A stretch of DNA of 9,847 bases from CAYWBI01 sp964456445. Lineage in GTDB: Bacteria; Calditrichota; Calditrichia; Calditrichales; J004. Both the position numbers and the translations under genes were made by a program. The notes beneath the pieces were generated by a model. It had not been told where the DNA came from, searched no databases, and saw nothing but the letters and a program-made list of their open reading frames with translations. The stretch is taken from positions 1 through 9,847 of the forward strand of contig CAYWBI010000146.1 of assembly GCA_964456445.1 (NCBI GenBank), given 5' to 3'. Shown piece by piece: positions 1-7,300 of this stretch (the first letter of the stretch is position 1; every line of letters begins with the position of its first letter).

Positions 1-631
1 GATAGCCAACTCCAAGGTTGGCATAAACATCCGCTTTTTTCATTTCGACGTTTGTATTATTTTTGTATATGGCAAGGGCTTTCCGATAATAAGCTATCGC
101 ATTGCGGTAATCTTCCAGGTGTTTGTATGCAAGTCCCATCAAATTATAAATAACCGCAATATCCGGATCGTCCTGTTTTAACACAGCTTTTTTTATTTTA
201 AGACTTTTTTTAAGATTTATAAGCGCTTTATCGTTTTTATCCATGGAATTATATAAATCCGCAAGATAATAATAGCAATTGGCAGTATTCAGGCTTTTCG
301 GGTTTCGATTAAGCGCAACCTGTAAAATATTTTTTAATAATACCAATGCTTTATCATATTGGCTTAATATGGTAAGGCAATAAGCGGCGTGATAGGTAGC
401 CTCCACGTAACGGTGTTGGTTGTTGGTCTTTTTATAAAGAAAAGCTGCCTTTGTATAATTTTTATAAGAGCTGTCATATTGCGCCTTAAAAAAAAACTTA
501 TTTGCCCGGTCAAATAAACTATCGGCAAAAATCGGTTTATTTGACGGTTCAGTACCGAGTTGAGCAAAACCGTTGCCAACAGCTAAGGCCATAAAAATAA
601 AGAGGAAAACAAATCTTTTAATACAGCGCAT
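1..631 (-). CDS. Secreted TPR-repeat protein, N-terminal part (runs off the left edge)
   Basis: The frame is open from an ATG at 631 to the window edge, giving 210 residues; the C-terminus is missing. I chose this start because AGGAGG lies 4 nt upstream (636-641), while the neighbouring ATG at 635 hits a stop after five codons. Residues 1-23 look like a signal peptide: MRCIKR, a hydrophobic stretch FVFLFIFMALAV, then a likely cut after GFA. The rest is helical with TPR spacing. The clearest units are about 36-69, 77-110, 117-150 and 159-192, the last with NLMGLAYKHLEDYRNAIAYY and KALAIY, which resembles the TPR_12/kinesin-light-chain type. The gene starts 21 nt after the anti-sigma-like gene stops, so the two are probably one operon. 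In related operons such TPR proteins often end in a CHAT protease-like domain, but that part is outside the window, so this is a guess. A run of nine A (488-496) encodes three Phe in a row and is a possible slippage or sequencing-error site. TPR identity is fairly sure; function is unknown. Confidence 0.85.
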   Translation of the reverse strand, partial: MRCIKRFVFLFIFMALAVGNGFAQLGTEPSNKPIFADSLFDRANKFFFKAQYDSSYKNYTKAAFLYKKTNNQHRYVEATYHAAYCLTILSQYDKALVLLKNILQVALNRNPKSLNTANCYYYLADLYNSMDKNDKALINLKKSLKIKKAVLKQDDPDIAVIYNLMGLAYKHLEDYRNAIAYYRKALAIYKNNTNVEMKKADVYANLGVGY

Positions 632-635
632 CCAT

Positions 636-641
636 CCTCCT
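636..641 (-). promoter_or_regulatory. Ribosome binding site of the TPR gene
   Basis: A perfect AGGAGG on the minus strand lies 4 nt before the ATG at 631. It decides that start over the out-of-frame ATG at 635. It is the strongest Shine-Dalgarno sequence in the left operon; the two upstream genes have weak or no visible ones. Confidence 0.75.
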
Positions 642-652
642 AAAAAGGCGTG

Positions 653-1285
653 TCATTCGCTTTTTACAATAAATTTACCGGTAAAAAGCAAATCATTTTT
701 ATCATCTATCTGCCAGTAATAAAGCCCGGGTTTTAACGTTTTTTTAACGCTGAGGGAATAAACAGTAACACTGTCCCGATAAATTAAATCGCCGGAATTA
801 TTAAACAATTTCAACTCAAAAGGCGGCCGGACATCTGTTTTCCATTTAAAATAAACAGGCGATGTAATGGCTTGGTTTGTTGAAGGACTGATAATTTTTA
901 TATGATCGCCGCGGTATGTGTCTCCGATAAGCATTTCCAGTTCCGCATTTGTATGATAGCGGAATTCCGTTTTTCCAGGTATTGTTCCAAAATAGATAGA
1001 ACCTATAATGATTCCTGCAATCAATATGGCGGCCCAGGGCCAATAAACATTCCATCTTTTTGAATGATGTAAATCCTCAGATTGTGAATTATCCAGATCT
1101 TTTTCCAAATGATTTATCAACATACATAAATCAACAACTTCGGTTTTACAGACATTACATTTCGTAAAATGGTCCTGGATTTCAATGGGAAGGCTATGTT
1201 CATCTCCAGTACGCAGCCCGTCAGCGGCTGCGGCAATGCCCATATCCTTCAGATGACCTTTTTTGGTAAAATATTTTTGTGACAT
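653..1285 (-). CDS. Membrane-anchored zinc-finger anti-sigma-like protein
   Basis: A 210-residue protein. The N-terminal cytoplasmic part has IAAAADGL (17-24) and then H39-x3-C43-x2-C46. This is the zinc-binding H-x3-C-x2-C arrangement of anti-sigma (ZAS, zf-HC2-like) domains, in which the zinc-bound helices clamp the partner sigma factor. One transmembrane segment follows at about 82-99 (WPWAAILIAGIIIGSIYF). The remaining 110 residues would lie outside the cytoplasmic membrane. Residues about 130-208 look like a beta-sandwich of Ig/fibronectin type, with ISPSTNQAI, YFKWK, FELKLFNNSGDLIY, LKPGLYYWQI and a final beta strand. It sits 64 nt downstream of the sigma-like gene and 21 nt upstream of the TPR gene, which supports a sigma/anti-sigma pair. 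The ATG at 1285 has only a weak purine-rich region upstream. The anti-sigma role is inferred from motif, topology and position. What the external domain senses is unknown. Confidence 0.75.
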   Translation of the reverse strand: MSQKYFTKKGHLKDMGIAAAADGLRTGDEHSLPIEIQDHFTKCNVCKTEVVDLCMLINHLEKDLDNSQSEDLHHSKRWNVYWPWAAILIAGIIIGSIYFGTIPGKTEFRYHTNAELEMLIGDTYRGDHIKIISPSTNQAITSPVYFKWKTDVRPPFELKLFNNSGDLIYRDSVTVYSLSVKKTLKPGLYYWQIDDKNDLLFTGKFIVKSE

Positions 1286-1349
1286 ATTGTTCTTACCAAT
1301 CCATTATTTATAAAGCTTCTTATGCAAAAACCGGATCATTTTGGAAAAT

Positions 1350-2141
1350 TTAATTTTTTTCCTTTTCAAAAAGCCACTCAAAATATTTCGATAACAATAT
1401 TTTGAAACTGTCCATGGTGTAGCATGACCCGGAATTAAGGTAACTTTTTTCATTTAACGAATTTATCAATCCTTCCACTCGGCTATGTATCCATTTGCGG
1501 ATAGAATCAGGCGAATTATTTTTGCCCTGTAAATGATTAAAAATTCTATTTAAAACAAATAATACATCCTTATCTGTGGCAGATTTATATTGTTCATTAA
1601 AAAATAATTCAAAATCGGAAAATTCATCATCTAAGGTACACCCTAATATCTTTTCTATTTCCTGTACATTAAGTGGATAACGTGCAAAAGCACGCAGACA
1701 AACATCCAATTTTGGACGATCCTTAAAATGTAACCTAATATAATAATCCAAACGTTTGATTTCTTCCTGAATTATCAGTTCATTTAAACTTCCCGGATTG
1801 GCTTCAGGCACATCAAAAGATTCATTGAGCCGCACCGTTTCAAGTTTATTTTTTGCTTTTGCTTTACGGATAAGCCCTAAACAAATATTTTTGTTAATTT
1901 TTGTAAAATATGTTAAAAATTGTGTGGAATGATTGTACTGCAAACGCATTTTGTCCAGTTTTCCGGACAATAATTGTAAATTTACGGACTGGACAACATC
2001 ATCAAGCTGTGTGTATTTAATATATCCATTTGCAATAAAAAACAAAACCATCCTCCGGATAAATGGCTGTAGCTCATCAACCAATTTATGGGGATCGTTG
2101 TATAACAAATTCAGCAGAAATTTATTTTTTTTATCAGACAT
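1350..2141 (-). CDS. Divergent sigma-70-family (ECF-like) RNA polymerase sigma factor
   Basis: A 263-residue protein from the ATG at 2141. A longer reading from TTG at 2231 adds 30 residues, but that stretch is very AT-rich, looks like translated promoter DNA and contains a repeat pair, so I prefer the ATG even though no clear Shine-Dalgarno precedes it. Residues about 20-100 resemble sigma region 2. LDDVVQSVNLQLLSG (46-60) corresponds to the core-binding DD-hhQ helix, and TQFLTYFTKINKNICLGLIR (73-92) to the -10-recognition helices, followed by a basic KAKAKNK. The second half does not show a textbook region 4 helix-turn-helix; DVCLRAFARYPLNVQEIEKIL (146-166) is the nearest candidate. At 263 residues it is longer than most ECF factors (about 170-200). 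The next gene encodes an anti-sigma-like protein, which supports the assignment. It probably directs transcription of its own operon and others, but targets cannot be seen here. It could instead be a degenerate sigma-like regulator. Confidence 0.65.
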   Translation of the reverse strand: MSDKKNKFLLNLLYNDPHKLVDELQPFIRRMVLFFIANGYIKYTQLDDVVQSVNLQLLSGKLDKMRLQYNHSTQFLTYFTKINKNICLGLIRKAKAKNKLETVRLNESFDVPEANPGSLNELIIQEEIKRLDYYIRLHFKDRPKLDVCLRAFARYPLNVQEIEKILGCTLDDEFSDFELFFNEQYKSATDKDVLFVLNRIFNHLQGKNNSPDSIRKWIHSRVEGLINSLNEKSYLNSGSCYTMDSFKILLSKYFEWLFEKEKN

Positions 2142-2157
2142 GATGTTTACGAAAGAA

Positions 2158-2185
2158 GCAATATAGTAAGTTATTGCAATATAGT
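2158..2185. repeat. Two direct copies of a 10-bp sequence, 18-nt period
   Basis: GCAATATAGT occurs at 2158-2167 and again, identically, at 2176-2185, with 8 nt between the copies. Bases on either side of the copies do not match, so the repeat is exactly 10 bp. It lies 17-44 nt upstream of the sigma-like gene's ATG. Confidence 0.85.
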
Positions 2186-2192
2186 TTTCCAA
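2158..2192 (-). promoter_or_regulatory. Candidate promoter of the sigma operon with a tandem 10-bp repeat
   Basis: On the minus strand TTGGAA (2187-2192), an 18-nt spacer and TACTAT (2163-2168) form a -35/-10-like pair, each matching the sigma-70 consensus at 4 of 6 positions. This would give a short leader before the ATG at 2141. The same stretch holds the plus-strand 10-mer GCAATATAGT twice, at 2158-2167 and 2176-2185. The 18-nt period puts the copies nearly two helical turns apart. A 10-bp perfect palindrome TATTGCAATA (2172-2181) overlaps the second copy. The repeats could bind a regulator or the operon's own sigma factor. The match to promoter consensus is modest. Confidence 0.4.
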
Positions 2193-2569
2193 TATGAAAA
2201 AAGAAACAAAAATATCATATTTTATCACCAATTAAAATCACCCTTGGAATTACTATTACAAATATTGTTTTTATTACAGTTACAATAGGATTTCCCCCCC
2301 AACACGTAATCCAAAATGAGATTATATCAATATTATTTGTATTCCCGGCATTTTAAACATCTATTGTAGTTGAATAAACTCAAATACACAATGCTTGATG
2401 GACAAAGGCATATCAAACTACCCATTCTCTCTTTTTGTTAAAGATTAACCGCAAAACACCCGACTTTATGACTCAACTTGACAGCCATCATTTTTAATTG
2501 ATTTACACCTGTATATTATTCATTCCCAAGCAGGATTACCGGAACAATCACAAAATCACAGGAGATCCC
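2193..2569. other. Rest of the divergent intergenic control region
   Basis: This AT-rich stretch lies between the left minus-strand operon and the plus-strand secreted-protein gene. No convincing coding frame or RNA gene was seen. It contains ATTACA-rich sequence around 2250-2285 and a run of seven C (2294-2300). A consensus-like -35 hexamer TTGACA (2478-2483) faces the secreted-protein gene. No good -10 box lies at the right distance from it: the best at 18 nt is TTTACA (2502-2507), with 3 of 6 matches. An 8-mer TGACTCAA (2469-2476) abuts that hexamer and also occurs, on the minus strand, in the palindrome upstream of the TetR-type gene. Confidence 0.5.
2560..2564 (+). promoter_or_regulatory. 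Ribosome binding site of the secreted-protein gene
   Basis: AGGAG lies 5 nt before the ATG at 2570. It selects this start over a more upstream in-frame start near 2498, which would put 24 residues in front of an otherwise typical signal peptide. Confidence 0.75.
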
Positions 2570-4108
2570 ATGAAATACCTTCTTTTTTTCATTTTCCTTT
2601 CACTTGCAATGTTCCGCAACGGAATAAGCCAGGATTCGTTGAGCAACGGCGACTGGGCACATAAATATGAAATTTTGGCCAATACGCCCGAAGCGGACTT
2701 GATGGTGCGCACAGGCGACATCGATAACCTCGGCTTTGGCTGGCCGGTGAACTTTGACCCTTTTTCCGGGGCCAGTACCCCAACGCATTACTTCCCCTGG
2801 GCGCCCGACACACTCGACCCCGACGGCACCGACCGCATCATGGTCATTTCCAGCTACGACGGCCATCCGCCTGCAGGGACCGATGGCTACACCTACGATA
2901 CTTCACGACCTGAGAACAGCGTACGGCTGATTATGCTAACCTATGCCCTGGACGGCCTGACGGTTAATTCCGCCATGCTGCAAATTTTTGTGGACGATTT
3001 TCAGGCGCCCGTCTGGGGTGCGCAATATCAGGTAAGCCTTGACGGCGTGCGCATCCCCGGACTTGAGACCATCATCAACGACCTGCAACAAACCGGCCCC
3101 ATTGGGCGCATCGTTAAGTTCCCCATTCCCGACCAATATCTTGATCTTCTGGCCGATGATACCCTCTCCATCCTGTTCGATGATTTTACCACTGGCGCCG
3201 GTGACGGCTATGCCATCGATTTTATAAAACTGCTAATCAACCCTTCAGTCCTAAACAGCTACGGCACCATCACCGGAACCATTCTGGATCAAAATACACG
3301 CCAGCCCATAAGCGGCGTAAAAATCATTGCCAACGGCGGCGTGTCTGTCCTTAGCGCAACCGATGGCATTTATACCATAGACAGTGTTCTTACCGGGTTT
3401 GTAACCCTGCAAACCTTCGCCAGCGGCTTCGGCAGCCAGGCCAAAACGGTTATCCTTGAAAAGGATCAAACTGTAAATGTCGATTTTTTCCTGCTTTCGC
3501 CCGCACCGGTCCCGCTGTCCTTTTGGCCGGAAGAAAACGCCTTTAATGTACCGCTTGCCGATTCCGTTGTCGTTGATTTTGACGTCGCTATCGACAGCAA
3601 CACGGTCAATGCCTTTTCATTTTATCTGCAGACGTCTGATTCCACCATTCCCGGTTCATTCCGTTTTGATGGAACAAAAATAATTTTTCGGCCAGCGGCC
3701 CCATTGCCGGATGACGCTACATACCGGGTCACCCTGAACACAAATATAAAAAACCAATCGGGCATTGCTTTGGAAGAGAACGTGTCATGGAAATTTTCGA
3801 CCGGCGCCCCAACGGCAATCGGCCGGGATGGATATTCGGGGACCCGTTCATTTGAGCTGTTTCCGGCTTACCCGAACCCCTTTAACCCGGCAACCACAGT
3901 TCGTTACAAATTACTGACCTCGGGCATGGTGCAACTCGATGTGTACGATATCAGTGGGAAAAAAATACAAAACCTGCTCAGGCAATACCAAACGACTGGA
4001 ACATACAATGTTTCTTTTGATGGCGGACGATTAACAAGCGGTGTTTATTTTGTTCAACTGCGCGCCGGTGGATTTCATAAAACACGCAAAATAATCTTAC
4101 TGAAATAA
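2570..4108 (+). CDS. Secreted multidomain protein with type IX-like sorting domain
   Basis: A 512-residue protein. Residues 1-20 form a signal peptide (MKYLLFFIFLSLAMF, likely cut after GIS). Residues about 22-224 are a beta-rich domain I cannot name. It contains GDIDNLGFGWPVNFDPFSG (49-67), DGTDRIMVISSYDG (85-98), LQIFVDDFQAPVWG (137-150) and GDGYAIDF (211-218), and its many Asp/Gly suggest calcium or carbohydrate contacts. Residues about 231-309 (GTITGTILDQNTRQPISGVKI onward) are a carboxypeptidase-regulatory-like beta sandwich. Residues about 312-412 resemble a Big_5/SbsA-type Ig-like domain (FRFDGTKIIFRPAAPLPDDATYRVTL). Residues about 427-512 are a T9SS type A-like/FlgD-like sorting domain, with FPAYPNPFNP, VYDISGKKI, LTSGVYFVQL and a basic end (KTRKIILLK). 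It is therefore probably exported through the inner membrane by Sec and then moved across or onto the outer membrane, the sorting domain being removed. No catalytic motif is visible; an adhesin, carbohydrate-binding or structural surface role is possible. The 5' half is about 63% G+C over 2701-2880, well above its neighbours. Confidence 0.85.
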   Translation: MKYLLFFIFLSLAMFRNGISQDSLSNGDWAHKYEILANTPEADLMVRTGDIDNLGFGWPVNFDPFSGASTPTHYFPWAPDTLDPDGTDRIMVISSYDGHPPAGTDGYTYDTSRPENSVRLIMLTYALDGLTVNSAMLQIFVDDFQAPVWGAQYQVSLDGVRIPGLETIINDLQQTGPIGRIVKFPIPDQYLDLLADDTLSILFDDFTTGAGDGYAIDFIKLLINPSVLNSYGTITGTILDQNTRQPISGVKIIANGGVSVLSATDGIYTIDSVLTGFVTLQTFASGFGSQAKTVILEKDQTVNVDFFLLSPAPVPLSFWPEENAFNVPLADSVVVDFDVAIDSNTVNAFSFYLQTSDSTIPGSFRFDGTKIIFRPAAPLPDDATYRVTLNTNIKNQSGIALEENVSWKFSTGAPTAIGRDGYSGTRSFELFPAYPNPFNPATTVRYKLLTSGMVQLDVYDISGKKIQNLLRQYQTTGTYNVSFDGGRLTSGVYFVQLRAGGFHKTRKIILLK

Positions 4109-4129
4109 TCCGGTTTATGGATCAATTTT

Positions 4130-4156
4130 CTGTTTCCGGGAATATCCCGGAAACAG
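4130..4156 (+). terminator. Strong hairpin downstream of the secreted-protein gene
   Basis: A perfect 12-bp inverted repeat (4130-4141 with 4145-4156, arm CTGTTTCCGGGA) with a 3-nt ATA loop begins 21 nt after the stop codon. There is no immediate U-tract; the T-rich TTTTTTT comes about 20 nt later. It may act as a terminator or as a 3' end stabiliser. Almost no sequence separates the arms, so it is also close to a perfect palindrome and could be a protein-binding site. Confidence 0.55.
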
Positions 4157-4215
4157 ACGATTGGTTATTTCCAGATTTTTTTCCGCATTATATTATTGGC
4201 TAATTATTGAAATAT

Positions 4216-4245
4216 TTTGGAAATTGGTGGTTCAGAATACTTTTA
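4216..4245 (+). promoter_or_regulatory. Possible promoter of the acyl-CoA synthetase fusion gene
   Basis: TTTG (4216-4219), 18 nt, then TACTTTTA (4238-4245) resembles the Bacteroidota-type TTTG/TAnnTTTG promoter. Read as a classical promoter it is TTTGGA, 16 nt, TACTTT. It lies after the hairpin and 57 nt before the ATG. The match is partial and the region is AT-rich, so a chance match is possible. Confidence 0.3.
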
Positions 4246-4302
4246 ATTTTCCGATGGATGGGTAAACCGTTATAGAACAAATCTATTTCCCGGATAAAAA
4301 CC

Positions 4303-7300
4303 ATGTCTTCTTCCCCAAAAACACAAACAGGTTCCGATCTCGCCTGGGTGGCCACTATTGCCGGCGGGGCCAAATCACAGAGCAACGATGAAGTCGATCA
4401 GTTGGGCGATTTGATCAATAATTACATACGCACAACTTTTGATGACATCGGCAAACAGCAAATTGACCGGTGGAACCATATTTCCCAAACGGCCACGGAC
4501 AGCGCCATGCTGGGTGAGCTGAGCGTACGTCTGATACCCGATCTGTTTTACCGCTTCGGGGAAAAACTGGCGTCAATTCCACCAAAAAAAATGGATGCGG
4601 ATTGCCGGAAGGCCATTCATGGCTATCTTAATTTTTTCCGCCAGTCGGCCTTTCTCAAAAATATCTCCCAAAAAGGGCCCTGGGCCGATCTTGTTTTAAA
4701 GCTGATCCGTCTTGGTAATTTTACACTTTCTGCCATGTTCCGCCAACGAGTGGATGAACATGGCAGAAAAACCCTGTTTAAAATAGTCGGGCCGGCAACC
4801 CTAAGTGAACATAGCTGGCTTAACGTTGACCAAAGGGTGCAAAGTTATAAACGGGCACTTTTTTCGCTTCTTTCCAAAAATACAACTGCTTTGCCTAAGG
4901 TGGCCTTTTTGATGGAAAACAGTCTGGAAATGGCCTGCCTGGATTTAGCCTGTCTTACGGGCGGCATGCCGAACGTAATGATCGCGGCCAATTCTGTTTC
5001 CCAACATATAGCATTTATCCTAAACCAAACCACGGCCGGCCTACTCTTTGTTTCCAATGACAAGCAACTTGCCAAAGTAAAAGCAATTCGTAAGGAAATA
5101 CCAAATCTTAAAACAGCCGTTCTTTTAAACGGAAGCAGCATAGAAAACTGGGTAATTACCTTTTCTGAATTTCTTAAACAGGCAGACAGCTGTGATGAAC
5201 AAGCCCTGACGGATATCCAGGAGGCACTTACAGTCGATAGCCTGGCCACGATCATGTTTACCTCGGGGACCACCGGGGACCCCAAGGGCATAATGTTTTC
5301 CCAGCAAAATTTGATTTACAAACGGTTTTGCCGTGCATTGGCCTTACCGGAAATTGGCGAAAAAGACCGCTTCCTGGCCTTTCTGCCGATGTTCCATACC
5401 TTTGGCCGGTTTCTTGAACTGTTGGGTTCCGTTTTTTGGGGAGGGGAATATGCCTTTATGGAGAACCCTGCCCTGGAAACCATGCTGGACAACATGCAAA
5501 GGGTTCAACCGACCATTTTTATTTCCATTCCAAAAAAATGGTACCAACTCTATGATTTTGTTACTTCAAGAATTGACCTGGAATTTGATCCACCCGAAAA
5601 AATACAAGAGGCGTTAAAAGAAGCAACCGGGGGCCATTTGCGTTGGGGACTGTCCGCCGCGGGATTCCTTGAGCCCGATGTATTCCGATTTTTCCAGCAA
5701 AACGGTGTGGAATTGATGAGCGGTTTTGGCATGACCGAGGCGACCGGTGGTATTACCATGACATTACCGGGACACTATAAGGAAAATTCGCTCGGCAAGG
5801 CGCTGCCGGGAATCGACGTCTCGCTTGGCGATGACGGGGAAATGCTGATCCGTGGCGGTTATGTGACCGTAGGCTATTATAGCGGTGACGATGCGCAGCG
5901 CACCGATCCGGATACCTGGCTGCATACCGGCGACATTATGGTTGAGGACAAGGGTTCCTATACCATTATTGACCGCAAAAAAGAGATTTATAAAAATATC
6001 AAAGGCGAAACCATTGCCCCGCAAAAAATAGAAAATTTTTTCCGTGATTTTGAATGGGTACAACAAGTATTTCTTGTTGGAGATCATATGCAGTTTAATA
6101 CATTGCTGATCTATCCGAACCTTGCAGATGAAACATACAAAAAACAGACGCCCGAAAAAATACATGATTATTTTTCAACAGTGGTCGTGACCGTAAATAA
6201 GTTTCTGGCCCCTTTTGAACGTATTCTGGATTTCCGTCTGACCGAGCGGGCATTTAGCGAAGAAAAAGGCGAGATGACGCCAAAGGGCACTTACAAACGA
6301 CGAATTATTGAACAGCATTTTAAACCGGTGATCAGCGAGATGTACAGAAAGAACTACATCAGTTTGACCGGTGAAGGCAAAAATATCCGCATCCCAAATT
6401 GGTTCCTGCGCGAAAAAGGCTGCCTGACCGATGATATAAGCTTAGATAAAGAAGGTCTGTCACTTGTGGAGTCCTCTTATAAGCTGAATATAAAATTTTT
6501 AAACGATAACCGGATTCAGGTTGGGGATTATCTCTTCTTATCCACAAGGGAGTTTATTGATTTCCAGGTGATGCTGGCCAATCCCTTGTATTGGCTGGGC
6601 AATGCAAGTCTGGTCCAATTTGCAGGCGATGCCATCTATCAATGGTACCGGATCGATACAACGGTCAGTTCGTTTAAGTTTATCCGGGCCGATGTATTAA
6701 AGCCGATTTCCCCGCAGGCCAGCGAAAAATTCATCCGCATTGGCGATGGCGGCGAGTACTCGCTGGAAGGATTGCATTTGGCCGTACAACATTTACAAAG
6801 CCCGGATGAAAATCTGGCAAACCGGGCCATCAACTATATCCGTTTTGTATTAAAGGATGACAGCCAGGCGCTGTTCCTGTTGGCGTTGGAAATTACCGAC
6901 CGCCCGTTGATAACCAACAGCCTGTATGTGCGCCGCCAGTTATTTATAAGTTGTATCCATCTTCTTAAAGGCCTCCGTTTCGAAGAACGGTTACGCAAAT
7001 ATCTTGATAGCGATGATAGCTTTATCGATCCCTCGGTAACCGAGGCCATCTTAAAATTTGGCCGTGATGATGAAAACCTGATGGCCATTCATCGCATCCT
7101 GAAAGACGCCGTTAAGGCCTTACCGGAACCAAAGGACCCGGAGGGTACGCTTGTGATGCCTTTATTGGATCTTTTGGCAGAATACGGCATAAAGCACCCG
7201 ACCCGCTATAATATGGTGCGTCAGATTATTGTACGTTATCAACTTTTTGAAGATCAAAACCCAAAATTGGCAAGGATCGCCCGTCAAGCGCGCATCAAGA

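Noticed and set aside
364..579. A 71-residue minus-strand frame
   Set aside because: It is a different frame inside the TPR gene, which has a signal peptide, repeats and a strong ribosome site.
2142..2231. A 30-residue N-terminal extension of the sigma-like gene from TTG
   Set aside because: The residues are AT-driven (Ile/Tyr/Phe) and overlap the direct repeat and promoter-like sequence; the ATG at 2141 is preferred.
2498..2569. A longer start for the secreted protein
   Set aside because: It places 24 residues before a typical signal peptide and has no good ribosome site, unlike the ATG at 2570.
4845..5291. A 148-residue open frame on the minus strand
   Set aside because: It lies opposite the synthetase motifs, including A3, and has no recognisable family, so it is a shadow of the real gene.
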